Source: Guillardia theta CCMP2712 (lineage: Eukaryota; Cryptophyceae; Pyrenomonadales; Geminigeraceae). Taken from it: a stretch of DNA of 41,601 nucleotides. The stretch covers positions 646,650 to 688,250 of the forward strand of contig NW_005434644.1 in NCBI RefSeq assembly GCF_000315625.1. Reading direction: 5' to 3'. Below the pieces are notes generated by a model. It saw nothing but the letters and a program-made list of their open reading frames with translations. It had not been told where the DNA came from and did no database searches. Both the position numbers and the translations under genes were made by a program. This document shows positions 30,863 to 41,601 of the stretch, one piece after another. Every line of letters starts with the position of its first letter. The first letter of the stretch is position 1.

Positions 30863-33800
30863 TCACAAGGATATCAGCAGATTCTCCTCTATGTCCACCA
30901 GCTTTTGCCGTGGAAGCTCCACATCGAACCGGACTCGGTTCGTCCTCAGTCCCCTGCTGGATCGCAGGTTGGGGAACAGCATCCCTCCGATCTCCACGAT
31001 ACTGCAGTCACGATCAGGTCCTGGTCACATCCACAAAGCCCCTCCTCCCCCTCTCCCCCTTCCCGCTCTCCTCCCTCCTGCTCACCCGGACAGTCCTTCC
31101 GCCAAGGTGAGCCCAGGAGAACTCTTGCTGGGGGACGACTCGTAGCTCGTTTCGCCGTCCTGCTCCTCCTCGGTCCTCTCAAGCTCGAGCCGGACCGTTG
31201 TCCCCTCCCTGCCTCCGATGAGGTTGGAGATGCTATGCATGTCGAGCCCTGCCACGTCCTGGTTGTCCACTGAGATCAACCTGCAGCCTCCTCGTCATAC
31301 ATCTTCATCTTCCTCCTCTCTCTGCTCCCCTCCACTTCTTCTTCCTCTTTCTTCTCGCTTCCTCTTCTTCCTCCTCCGATCCCGTCAGTCTCTCACCTGT
31401 CTGATGTTCTTATCCGTCCGTCGAAGTGAGCAGAACCACCTGGGATGTCAGTCAGTTGGTTGGAGGTAGAAGAGGCAGAGGAAGAAGAAGGAGAACAAGG
31501 TGATGGTGATGGCAAGGAGGAGGGATGGGAGGCACCAGGAACAATCTGAGCGACGTAGACAGCTCCTCCCTCGCTCTGCCGCTTGATCACCATCCCCACC
31601 CCCGCGAAATTGTTGGACAAGTTCGATTTCATCTCATCTTCTCCTGCTCCCAACTCCATCCCCGCAAGCGCTGTTGAAAGCTTGAGCTTCACCTGACTTT
31701 CCTCCTTATCCAGCTGCTTCCCAGCTGCTGGTACGTTCGAGGCCATCGGTTCCACTGCCCTTGCGTCAGGCGGAGCTTGCGAGACTTGAGGGGACTGAGA
31801 GTGCTTTTTGAGTGCATCCTCCCTCCTCTCGTTCTCCCTCCTCCTCTCGTCCTCCCTCCTCCTTTCCTCTTCTTTCCTCCTCTCTTCCTCCCTCCTCCTC
31901 TCCTCTTCCTTGTTCCCAAGCGCGAGGATCCTGGCTGGGGAGTGGAGGACCTTGGGCATCGTGCTGCTGGCCGACCTCTGCGGCGTCGAGGGAGAGCGAG
32001 GCTTTCCCTCCTCGGACGCTGATCGGCCTCCTCCCCACATGGCCCTGTTCCTCTCGGCCTCCTCCTGCCCGACCGCCTCCTTCCCCTCTCCTCCCATCTT
32101 CCAGGAGTTCTGAGAAGGAGCAGAGGAATGGGAGGCAGGAGCTGCGGGCGGGGCTTCATGGGGATGGGTTGGAGGCTCATTCGAGAACTCGTAGACCTTG
32201 ACGACGCCATGGCGGATGCGCGCGGAGTCTGTGAGGTAGTCGGAGGAGTCGCTAGCCTGACTGCCCCTCCTCTCCTCTGCTCCTGCGAGGCTCAAGTTGG
32301 TCAGTGGGGGCCCGCCGGCCCCGTTCCTCTGGGCGATGGACAGCAGGGGGAGTTTGATCCCGTAGCGGAGGAAGAAGTCTTCTACCTCGTCCATCTGCCT
32401 CTCCAGCTCCTTGCCCAGCTGCCCCGTCCCCGCAGCCTTCTCTCCTCCTCTTGGCCAGCTCTCCTTATGAATGTTCCCGTGAATGATCTTGTCCGAGCCC
32501 GAGGACGACGGGGGTCTTGCATGCTCCTGGTGGGGGAAGGACGAGGAGGGCTCCGTCTCCGCCTCCTTCCGTGCCTCTCCCTGCCTCCTCTCCTCTGCGT
32601 GCTTCCTGTCCTGCTGCTGCTCCTGCTGCATCCCCGACTTGTCTTCGCTGCCCTTCCCAGAGGTTGCGGAAGGGACACGACCCAAAGGTCCCTTGACCTC
32701 AGTCCTTTCCTCTCCCGCTGGCTTCACGGGAGAGCTCCGATCTCGCGCCAGCTGCGAGCTCTGCTCGTCCTTTGCGACTGGTCGCGTCTCCCCTGCCGTC
32801 GATCTCACTGCGTTCTCCAAGGACTGAACTCTCTGTTCCACCAAGGAGCTTTCCTGCTGCTTGCCGCTCAGAGGCTGCGGATCGGGTTCCTCCCTTGCTT
32901 GCTTCAGGTGGGAGGACGAGGGAGGGGCTGGGACTTCGGTCTCCTTCTCCTCCTCATGATCTCCGCTCGCTGATTGCGACCTTTATGTGGATTGTCAGCA
33001 GAAGGGAGGGGGAGGAGAGATAGAGGGGCGTACGACCACGACAAGGAGAGAGAGAGGAGAGTACGAGGAGGAGGAGGAGGAGGAGGAGGAAGGAAGTGAG
33101 GGGGAGGGGCAGGGGGAGGAGCATGAAGAAGGGTGGCGAGGTAGAGCTGTACCATGATTCTTTCGCTGGAATCGTTTGCTCTCTGCTGACGTCCAGCGAC
33201 CCTGACGTCTTGTCCTTGTCATCCTCATATTTCTTGAGCGTCGTCGAGATCGAATCCATCAGGTCCTCGCACACGGAGGAGGCTCTGCAGATAAAATCAT
33301 CATCACAGTTTTCCTCTTCTTCCCTCCTCCCTCCTCGTCTCCTCCCTCTCTCCCCTCCATAGCTTCCATCTCTTTTCTGTTCTTCCTCTCGACTCCCTTC
33401 TCCCTCCTGCTCTTACCTGTTCGCCTCCCTCCTGTTCTCGTCCGAGGCGTTGGCGATCATTCTCCCTGCCATCAACTTGAGGGCACTAACGGTAGTTGAA
33501 GGAGCGAACCTGAGGAGCTGGAGAACTTCTTGAGGGTGTCAAGGAGAGACTGTAGGACTTGCGTCTCCTGTTCAAGGAGTCAGTGACGACGTGGCAGGGA
33601 GGAAGGGGGGGAGAGGAGGCACCGACGACTGTTGGAGAGCGACGAGGAGGCTCTCGTTCAAGGATTCGATCTGAGAATTCCCTCCTCCTCCTCCTGATGA
33701 TGATGAGAGTGAGCTCTGAAGATGCTCTTTCGCTTCTTCCTCCCTCCTCTCCTCGCTCGTCTGGATCTCTCGGTCCACCAGCCTCGTCCTCTCCTTTGCC

Positions 33801-35895
33801 CGCATCTCCTGCAATTCGTCGTCTCGTCGCGCTTGCAGGGGGATCAACACGTCCCTCCCCTGTTCTCTTGCTCCCTCGCTCGGTTGTTCTCCCGGGGAGG
33901 AGGAGGGGACGGCCTGGAGGTTGTACTTGCTCATGATCGTCTCGATCACGTTCATGTGAGCAAGGAACGACTCACTGACCGTGCTCTTGCTCGGAGAGAT
34001 TGAGCTTGCGCTGACCGACGCAAGCTCCTCCTCCTCATGGTTCATCCGATGCTGCTCCTCCTGCCCCAGCTTCGCTCCATGCAGCTCCAGCCTCTCCCCC
34101 ACTTGCCTATCCCGAGCCGGCTGCTGCTGGAGGCGTTCAGGGGAGAAGACCTTCCACGAGTCCCGCGCACGCTGTGGTTGCTCCTCATCGCCCTGCATGA
34201 CGCGATGGTTGTAGACGACTCGCGGCTCCGACGGTCTCGTTCCCACCCGCAGGTCGTTGGCAGCAAAGGAGAAGGCGGAGGAATCGTTGAGCCGCATGCT
34301 GAAGGGCGGGCTCGAGTGCTGCTCGTCGAAGACGTTGATGACGTTGCTGAAGGAGGAGCTCAGGTTGGCCTCGACAGGGGAGGTGAAGGAGAACTTGGCG
34401 GGAGGATAGTCGGGAAGTCCCGACCAAGAGTTTCCTCCTCCTCCTCCTCCTCCTTGCCACCTCCTCTCGGTCGTTATCGGCTTCCTGGGTGGCAGAGGAG
34501 CCTCTCCGAAGACTTTCCGTTGTGCTCGAGGTCGATCGACGTGGAGCTTGTCTGCCTGCTGATGCAGCGGCCGGGATGGAGATCCGCCAGTGGCGCCAGC
34601 GGGGTCGATGTAAGTGTCGTAGCGGATAGTTCCTCGAGGAGTGAGAGCGGCGAGAGATTGTGGGCCTTGGAGGAGGGAGGGAGGAGGACCTGGAAGGGCA
34701 GCGGGTCAGGAAGTAGAGAAAGCAGAAGGAGCAGTGAAGGGTTTGCCTTGATCAAGCTTGGAGGGGGTGCGGCAGATAGACGAAGTGGAGGGCATGTCGG
34801 ACTTTCGCATGCTGAGGTCTTGGGAGGTTTCCTGGGAGGCAGAGGAGTCGAAGCTCATTTCAATGTAGACCTGCAGCGAGCGAGTGATTGAGCAGACAGA
34901 GGGGGAAGAGAGGGAGAGAAGAGAGGGAAGGAGGAGAGGGACGCAAGAGACGGTGGGACGATAGACGAACGATGCAAGGAGAGGAGAAGACAAAGGGAGT
35001 TGGGGAGGAGGATGAGCTATGTGCTGCTGGGGTTCACCTGGGGGGAAGAAGAGTGATGATGAAGGTTTTGGAGGTCAGCAGGTTTGATCTCTCTCAGCGT
35101 GAACCTTCCCTCGGACACGTCGAACCATCCTGAGACGAGGTTCTGGTTCTGATGTGAGTTGCCATGCTGGTGGAGGAGCGCGAGAGGAATGAGCATGGTG
35201 TAGGCCTGAACCATCACAGTCCCCACCACAGCCTCCCTCTCTTCTCCGCTCTGCTCCGTCGGCGTCGTGTACGCCTCCACACACAGGCGGAGGAAGGCAT
35301 TCTTGGCTGCCTTGGACCCAACGCCAATCAGAAACTCCTCATTCCACTCGAGCGCGTCTTGGCTCCGCTTGTTCGTCAGCGCGGCCGTCCCTGCCACAGG
35401 TCTCACTCCTCCCCTTCCCCTCTTGCGGACAGGCAGTCGGTCACGCACTCGTTCGCAGCGAAGACTTGAAGTGCCTGCCTCTCTCGCCATCGCTCACCAG
35501 CCCGACCTCTATCAGGATCGTCCAGTACAAGGTCCCCTGGCTGGCCGGCGACAGGAGGTGAAGACTATGCAGCTCCCCAACCCCGACGTTGAGGCGCTGG
35601 TGCTTTGTCCTCTTCTTGGAAGGGCTCAGCATCGTCGAGCTGTGCGTCGAGACTCCTGCGCTCATGGGGAGGATGCTGCTCTCTGCCCTCCTGTCGCCAG
35701 CGTTGATGTAGGCATGCTGTAACGCCATGGAATACTTGGGTGCCGAAGAAACATACCTATGACGGAGAGGCGGAAGCGAGGGAGGGAGTGTGAGGACACG
35801 TGACATGGCAGCCGATCGACTTACCGTTCATCCGACAGGATGTGGTTCTTCAAAAAGGATGCCCTCGCTTTCTCGCTCCTTGCGAGGTCCATCAT
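30863..35895 (-). CDS. C2-like plus PDZ domain protein with long disordered middle (multi-exon)
   Basis: Likely exons at the 5' end are 35895-35825 and 35756-35498. A C2-like segment follows, ending at about 35038 and continuing at 34870 (LEWNEEFLIGVGSKAAKNAF, LRLCVEAYT, TVMVQAYTMLIPLALL, SGWFDVSEGRF, VYIEMSFD). The middle (about 34750-31560) is disordered and charged, with Ser-rich and RREEERRKEE-type coiled-coil stretches. The PDZ domain is clear: GVGMVIKRQSEGGAVYVAQI-VPGGSAHFDGRI (joined over a short intron), then exon 31280-31086 with RLISVDNQDVAGLDMHSI and TTVRLELER. The last exon is 31001-30863 (IVEIGGMLFPNLRSSRG). Internal junctions between about 35490 and 31560 are only partly resolved, and exons upstream of 35895 are possible. 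It is probably a membrane-associated scaffold; the partner is unknown. Confidence 0.75.
33062..33098. repeat. (GGA)n microsatellite
   Basis: GGAGGAGGA run in the middle of the minus-strand C2/PDZ gene, probably in an intron. Confidence 0.85.
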
Positions 35896-36736
35896 CGAAA
35901 CTTTCTCGTGGTTTGTTCGTGGGCCTGTCAATCTTTCCATTCACCTGAAAGCTTCAGTCAGAATTGCGCAGATCGTTCAGTATTGCTAGGTCAATCAAGA
36001 CTTCCTGAGTGCAACAGCCTGGATTCATTACTTCTCCCTCTCCCTCTCCCTCTCCCTCTCCCTCTCCCTCTCCCTCTCCCAGCCTTCATCTCGTAGTTGG
36101 GTACACGTCAGACCCTCATGGAGACAAGATTGTCTCTTCATACCCCTTCTGCTCCTACCAGTCTCTCCAGAGCTTCCCCATCTCCCTCTCCTTCCCTCTC
36201 CTTCCTCTGTCGCTCACTGACCCTCCAGTCGTACTCTCCTCCTTTCCCTCCTCCCTTCTTCAAATCCCCGTTCAACATTTGCACTGAACCCCAGCGTCCC
36301 CCGTACCCCACCACTCTCCCCATCATCCACCCCAAGGACCTCAAGTACGTTGTCCCCCATAGCATTGAAGGAAAAGTACCCGTACATTTCTCCTTCAAAG
36401 TACCCCTACATATGTACCCTCACCCCCTGTATAAGTACCCCATCCTTATCGTACCCCACACCGTCCTGCATGACCCCGCCACTCTCTTTTCAAACTCAGG
36501 GACCCCATTGAGTCAATTCATGTTTAAAACGGTCCGTAACGGGGATCCGTTGCTGTCTTCAATGGCGCCGACTGCGGCGGCTTCGGCGGCGGGCACAGAA
36601 AGGAGGAGGTAACAATGAGACGACGAGTTGTCGACGAGAAATTACGTCAGATGACAAGCAGAGACGTGCAATGAGCTGTGAAGGGAGTTTTATTCTCAAT
36701 CCTGGGATGAATGTACATGAGGGGGTGTTTCCACTG
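35896..36736. promoter_or_regulatory. upstream region of the C2/PDZ gene: microsatellite then coding-strand G-runs
   Basis: No gene seen. (CTCCCT)n lies at 36033-36080. From about 36290 to 36480 the plus strand shows many CCCC/TACCCC clusters, i.e. GGGGTA runs on the strand coding for the C2/PDZ gene starting near 35895. The 3' end of the seipin gene follows at 36737. Confidence 0.45.
36033..36080. repeat. (CTCCCT)n hexanucleotide microsatellite
   Basis: About eight uninterrupted units. The near edge is about 138 bp upstream of the putative minus-strand start at 35895. Confidence 0.95.
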
Positions 36737-38330
36737 TTAGTCACGGGCAGACGCTGGACCAGGGACACTTTGATTCCTCCTTCGGACCCCCTGCAGTGCA
36801 GCATTGCGCAAGGCTGAAGGAGCAACGGTGTTCTCGGAGGTAGAGGACTCCAGCGTCTGGAAGTTTTCCATCGCACCGACTTGTATGTCATTCACTTCCT
36901 CCATCTGCAGAGAAAATTCAGCGAATCCCCTCAGTGATAGAAATACACTCTTCAATACCTCGTCTTCAGCCTTCGGCAGGTTGTTGATGGCAGCCCTATC
37001 AGGCAAGCATCAGAGCCTGCGCAGAGCAACCTAGCGCGGGAGGAGAGAGGGGGGAGCTCACCTTTCCCACTGTCGGAGGTTGTTCAGATCGTTGTCGTCG
37101 GTCTCATCCGACACGTTCGCAAACCTCTCGCTCTCCTCCTTCTCGTCCGAGCTCTCGTCACTCCTGGAATTGAACGGCCCATCTGGAGAATCTGCGCCGC
37201 CGGGCAAGGCCTCCCCTTTCAGGTCCTCACTCCTGCTCCTGGGCTTGCTCATGTTCGACCGCCGCTGTCTCCTGCGCCTTGCGTTTGCTGAGGGATCACC
37301 TTGGTACTGCGGAGGATAGCGAGACATGGAGAAGTCTTCCTCCACACTCCAGCTCGCCCCGAAGAGCTTCCTTGACATCCAGCTGATGAGGCTGACGTAC
37401 AGGTTGCTGATGACAATGGTCCCTATTACCATGGAGGTGACGAACCAGTGGTAGAGGTAGTATCGGAACCCTGTCAGCACAAAGGAGATGTCGATGGAGG
37501 CGCTGTAGACTTGCAGCCTCGAGTCGGAGATGCTGACCGTCGCCCGCTGCAGCCCTCCCTTGGGGAACGAGATGAGCTGAACCACCGTTCCCCGGATAGC
37601 CTGGTGCTCTGACGTGAACCCCAGGACGAGGGGGATGGAGTAGAAGACGGTGGACATGGTCTGCAGCAGGGAGCTCTTATGCCTCAGGATCATCGACCGC
37701 GAACCCTCCCCAACGACGTTGCCCTGCTTGTCGAACACTACCACCTTCACCATGAAGGGCCCGACTCCGACGTTGGCAGGAGACTCTGGGAGCACCAGCG
37801 TGATGCCGATGTCGAGGCTAGAGCCCGGAGACATGCTGGAGGACCAGTCCATGCCTCGAGTTCCTGAGCGCACCATGAGCTGCAAGGAAGGTGTTGGGTC
37901 AGGGGTGCCGGCTGCGTCCACATGGCATGCGAACCTGGCGGTAGAAGGCGAAGTCGACCGTAGCGTTGGTGGGAACACCTCCCTTGCGCTGTTTGGAGTC
38001 GAGAGGGTACAGGAAGTTGATGGGGTGGGATTCAGAGAGGGAGGGGGGGACTATCGCTCCGTACAGCCAGTAGTAGGTGGCGGCAGAGACGGAGAAGAGA
38101 AAGGCGAGCTTCGAGAACCTTCCAATGAGGCGCAGCATGTACCCCATGAAGGACACGGGCCACCAGACCATGGCGAAGACCCACTCGGGGATCCCTTCGC
38201 CATCGAGCTCGTTGGGCGCCCCATTGGAAAACTCCTTGAGTCTTCCTACCTCTATCCTCTGGCTCATGTCCCGCCCTCGGCCGGTCTCTCGGTACCCCTT
38301 GGGATCCTCCCTCGCGTATTCAGTGCTCAT
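36737..38330 (-). CDS. BSCL2: seipin (BSCL2 family, lipid-droplet biogenesis; 3-4 exons)
   Basis: Exons: 38330-37935, 37879-37062, 36995-36737, giving 490 residues. Seipin is an ER membrane oligomer at ER-lipid-droplet contacts. Seen here: TM1 near residues 60-90 (WVFAMVWWPVSFMGYML, LAFLFSVSAATYYWLYGAI), a lumenal beta-sandwich with VDFAFYRQ, ITLVLPESPANVGVGPFMVK, SRSMILRHKSSLLQTMSTVF, VQLISF and LTGFRYYLYHWF. TM2 follows (VIGTIVISNLYVSLISWM), then an acidic Ser/Glu-rich cytosolic tail (DESSDEKEESERFANVSDE). This order is the seipin signature, and the start gives a plausible cytosolic N-terminus. In the last exon, 54 nt (about 36956-36903 on the minus strand, GTATTG...CTGCAG) look like an intron whose length is divisible by three; removal would shorten the tail by 18 residues. 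Confidence 0.9.
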
Positions 38331-38863
<533 letters not shown>

Positions 38864-40658
38864 ATGCGAGGATCTGCTTTGTTGATCGCCCTGGCACTTG
38901 CGGCAGGAAGGGTCGAAGGAGGAGCAGGAGGAGGAGCAGGAGGAGGACCTGAATCCCTTGAGCCTCGAGGCATCTCAAGGTTCTCAGGAGGAAGAGGACC
39001 GAGAGGGCTGCTCGGCTTCTGTGCAGTAGGAGGGCTGAAGGGGTTGGGGCCGGCGAGGAAGCTGAGAGGAGGAGGAAGGTGCGGGCTGAAGATGGCGGAT
39101 GCTGTGAGGGAATGGATGGGCTCGCAAGGCATGAAGGTGGCGACGTTCTCGTCCCTCGGTGGAAGCGGGTGGAGCCGTCAGTATGTGTAAGAAGATTGCA
39201 CACGGCAGTGATCTTGCCTGCTGGTCGAGTGACTCGTGGCAAAGGTACAAAACTGAGGACGGGAAGGATTTCTTCGTCAAGACAGCTCGGCAAAGCGCTG
39301 AGAAGGTTCTCTGCCTGCTTCACTCTCGTTCAAGAACCCTGTTCGCTGACCCCCATCGTACTTGTCAGATATTCAAGGGCGAGGCTCTAGGGCTGAACGC
39401 GATGTATCATGCGGAGGCAGTCGGAGTGCCCAAGGTAGACGGAGGACGAGGGGGAACTCTGGGTCCTGTTGAGGTGCGGGGGGCAGGTGTTTCATTACGG
39501 GGACGACGGGCACGGAGGAAGCTTCATCATCATGGAATACTTGTCGCTGGGCTCGCCCTACGACCAGTACGACTTCGGCAAGGTTGGGCAAACACGCCAC
39601 GTCGGTTCTTGTCTGACTTTGCTTGCAAGGCCATGGCGAAGATGCACCTGGCTGAGCCGCTCGCGAAGGAGGCGAAGGAGGGAAACTTCGGGTTCGACGT
39701 CGACAACACGATCGGAGGGACCCCCCAGCCCAACAAGTGACTTCCGGCCACGTCACCTTCAGGGTTTGACGTCTTGACAAGGTGGGACAAGGACTGGGTT
39801 CGGTTCTTCCGTGAGCAGAGAATCGGCCACCAGGTAGCCTCTGCGACAGTATCCTGCCTCCTGCCCCTTGCCCCTGCCCCTTGCCCCTGCCCCTTGCCCC
39901 TGCCCCTGCCTCCTCCCCCTGCCCTTTGCTGCTGTCCCTGCCCTTGCTCCTGCTCCTGCTCCTCATCCTCATCGTCGTTCTCCTGCTCCTGCTCTTCAGT
40001 AGGTGATGCTGGCCTCGCAGGTGAACCTAGCCGGCGACGGGCAGCTGGAAAGGATTTGGGACAAGGTAGCGAGACGTGTGAGGGAGTGAAGGGGCAAGAG
40101 GAGCTGAGAGGGAAGGCCAGGTCTGCGACAAGACGAATGGCCTGCAGACCTTGTTCGAAGGCATCCAAGTGAAGCCGAGTGTAATCCGCCAGTCCGGCAG
40201 CTAGTCCCGGGCCTGACTTGAGCTGTTCAGGTGCTTCATGGGGATCTTTGGTCAGGGAACTATGGAGGTGAGAAGCAGTCGGGTGCTGGATGTAGCTGAC
40301 AGCCTGCAAGGATCCAACGGACGGCCGTGCATCTATGACCCGGCGGTGTACTACGGTCACCATGAAGCCGAGTGGGGGATGAGCTGGTCGGCTGGAGCTA
40401 CGGGGAGGTTGGCATAACGGTGCTGCAGGTGCGCCTCCTTCGGCTCCAACTTCTGGAAGGGATACAGAGAGCTCATTCCTGAGGACCCTGGATTCCGGGA
40501 AAGGAGGGTAAACTGTGACGGCCAGAGGAGACACTGTGATAGGGTTGACAAGCCAGCAGGTTCTCTATGAACTCTATCACAAGCTCAATCACTACAATCT
40601 CTTTGGTGGTGGATATTACAGCGACGCAGTGAGCCTTATGGAGAGCCTTGCCAAGTGA
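38864..40658 (+). CDS. FN3K: fructosamine/ketosamine-3-kinase with secretory or plastid-type presequence (12 exons)
   Basis: Exons: 38864-39180, 39245-39305, 39369-39434, 39487-39582, 39630-39736, 39782-39833, 40003-40065, 40121-40180, 40231-40267, 40311-40386, 40429-40507, 40560-40658, giving 370 residues. All phases match. FN3K phosphorylates sugar-lysine adducts (glycated proteins) so that they fall apart. Motifs: YKTEDGKDFFVKTAR (the Lys of the ATP site), GEALGLNAMYHAEAVGVPK, SFIIMEYLSLG hinge, MAKMHL, NTIGGTPQPN, DWVRFFREQRIGHQ, the catalytic loop HGDLWSGNYG, CIYDPAVYYGHHEAEWGMSW with the metal-binding Asp, and ELYHKLNHYNLFGGGYY near the C-terminus. Residues 1-20 are a signal peptide (GSALLIALALAAG), followed by about 55 Gly/Arg-rich residues, an extension of about 75 residues not found in cytosolic forms. 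One acceptor (39999-40002) is CAGTAG, where only the TAG site avoids a stop. Confidence 0.94.
39837..39998. repeat. (CCCCTTG/CCCCTG)n low-complexity tract in a kinase intron
   Basis: Repeated CCCCTGCCCCTTG-type words followed by CTCCTG words fill the 169-nt intron 39834-40002. On the antisense strand they create a long spurious open frame. Confidence 0.9.
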
Positions 40659-40815
40659 CGGCGATCAGGTCGACGTCGCTGCAGGATGGCCGATCGGGAG
40701 GTTGAGATTGAATTCTTTGAATGACATGAGTAAACCTGCGACAACTTCAGCAAGAGAACAAATTGTTGCACATACAACAGAAGAGCTACCTGTAACTGCC
40801 AATCAAACCCAGGCG
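40659..40815. other. convergent intergenic spacer
   Basis: 157 bp between the stop of the fructosamine-3-kinase (+) and the stop of the nucleoporin gene (-). No feature recognised. Confidence 0.6.
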
Positions 40816-41601
40816 CTATGTGCTCCCGCCTCCGAAGGGCTTTTGTTGTTCAGCTGCTCCACTGCCGAGACTGAACCCTCCCGTGCCAGAAGAGAACGAA
40901 AATCCTCCTCCACTCGCACTACCAAAAGAAACTCCGTTCGAAGGCCCGCCTCCAAACGCAGTCAAGTTTCCAGCACCAAATTTGAACGCTTCCGACGCGT
41001 TGCTAGTTCCCTGACTCATCATACCAAAACTAAAAACACTCCCACCACCTGATGCATTCGAGAAGGAAGAAGAGGACTGAGAAGAAAAGACACTAGACGA
41101 GTTTGAGGAAGAAATCTGCGAGGCACCAAAAACAAAAGCACCGCTCCCGCCTCCCCCGGCCGCGCCTCCCGTCCCGAAGGTGAACGCTCCTCCCCCGCCT
41201 CCCCCGGCCGTCCCTCCCGTCCCGAAGGTGAAGCCTCCCCCGCCTCCCCCGAACCCGAACTGGATCCCCCCTCCCCCTCCCCCGAACCCTCCTCCCCCGG
41301 CCCATGAGCTTCCGGCCCCGCTCACCGCCGGCGCTGCCTGCGGGTTGGGCGTCTCGCAGCAGATGCACTTCTCTATGTCCTTCTCGTTCATCACCTTGCA
41401 CGTCGCGCACCGCCACTGCCCTGGCTTGACCTTGAACTTCTCTGCAAGCGACACCCCCGCGTCCACGGCTGGTGCCTCCGCTTCTGGCGCCGCCTCGTCC
41501 TCTGACGACCCGATGTCCAGGTCTGACCCGCTTGACTCCTCCTCCTCCTCCTCCTCCTCCTCTTTCGTCGCTTGCTCCTCCTCCTGTCTCTCCTGCTTCC
41601 C
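40816..41601 (-). CDS. FG-repeat nucleoporin with RanBP2-type zinc finger, C-terminal part (cut by window edge)
   Basis: An open frame entering from beyond 41601 and ending at the TAG at 40818-40816. It begins with an acidic Glu-run and Ser/Asp segment. A RanBP2-type zinc finger follows (WRCATCKVMNEKDIEKCICC: W-x-C-x2-C-x9-C-x2-C, with the typical Trp and Asn). The rest is a low-charge Gly/Ser/Phe region with FG-type repeats (FGFG, FTFG twice, FVFG, FSFG, FKFG). This combination is typical of Nup153-like nuclear-basket nucleoporins, which bind transport receptors through FG motifs and Ran through the zinc finger. The N-terminal part is outside the window, so the exact family member is unknown. 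The FTFG-containing Gly-rich stretch is itself a near-perfect duplication of about 20 residues. Confidence 0.85.
   Translation of the reverse strand, partial: GKQERQEEEQATKEEEEEEEEESSGSDLDIGSSEDEAAPEAEAPAVDAGVSLAEKFKVKPGQWRCATCKVMNEKDIEKCICCETPNPQAAPAVSGAGSSWAGGGGFGGGGGGIQFGFGGGGGGFTFGTGGTAGGGGGGAFTFGTGGAAGGGGSGAFVFGASQISSSNSSSVFSSQSSSSFSNASGGGSVFSFGMMSQGTSNASEAFKFGAGNLTAFGGGPSNGVSFGSASGGGFSFSSGTGGFSLGSGAAEQQKPFGGGST

Noticed and set aside
34037-34891. 284-codon plus-strand open frame
   Set aside because: It is antisense to the minus-strand C2/PDZ gene and has no motif.
39530-40534. 334-codon minus-strand open frame
   Set aside because: It is antisense to the fructosamine-3-kinase exons, which carry all family motifs on the plus strand.

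Overview
The window is nuclear DNA of a single-celled, intron-rich eukaryote. It holds eukaryote-type genes (cytosolic ribosomal protein eL24, long-form tRNase Z, seipin, an FG nucleoporin) cut by many very short introns, mostly 38-75 nt and typically 45-55 nt. The introns are usually GT-AG with two likely GC-AG cases. Exon joins were worked out by hand from reading-frame continuity and family motifs. Several proteins start with a signal peptide, some followed by a basic or Phe-containing stretch that resembles the bipartite presequence of algae with a secondary red plastid. My best guess is a cryptophyte such as Guillardia. This is an inference, not proven by the sequence.

Layout, left to right: a low-complexity left edge that may hold the 5' part of a minus-strand acidic gene (1-661); a LON-domain protein with a secretory presequence (+, 1788-3533); an SGNH/GDSL hydrolase (+, 5826-6859); a giant secreted Trp/Tyr/Arg/Lys repeat protein of about 1793 aa (-, 12572-7096); a compositionally odd island (about 13.58-14.93 kb); long-form tRNase Z (+, 15083-18441); an acidic protein of unknown family (-, 20483-18523); a small presequence-bearing protein (+, 21453-21830); a Q/M/N-rich coiled-coil protein (-, 24014-21997); ribosomal protein eL24 (+, 24557-25889); an NCS2/NAT nucleobase or ascorbate transporter (-, 29261-25938); a secreted FKBP-type prolyl isomerase (+, 29871-30847); a C2-like plus PDZ protein (-, about 35895-30863); seipin (-, 38330-36737); fructosamine-3-kinase with a secretory presequence (+, 38864-40658); and the C-terminal part of a zinc-finger FG nucleoporin (-, from beyond 41601 to 40816).

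Genes are unrelated in function, as expected for a eukaryotic chromosome. Neighbours largely alternate strand, and convergent stops can be as close as 15 bp. Intergenic DNA carries recurring upstream features: scattered runs of GGGGT on the coding strand, and microsatellites at fixed distances from start codons.

The strongest candidate for something undescribed is the secreted aromatic/basic repeat protein. It has about 18-19 units of about 81 residues, arranged in an A-B-C-D super-repeat of about 320-330 residues, nearly all in one 4.45-kb exon. I recognise no known family in it.
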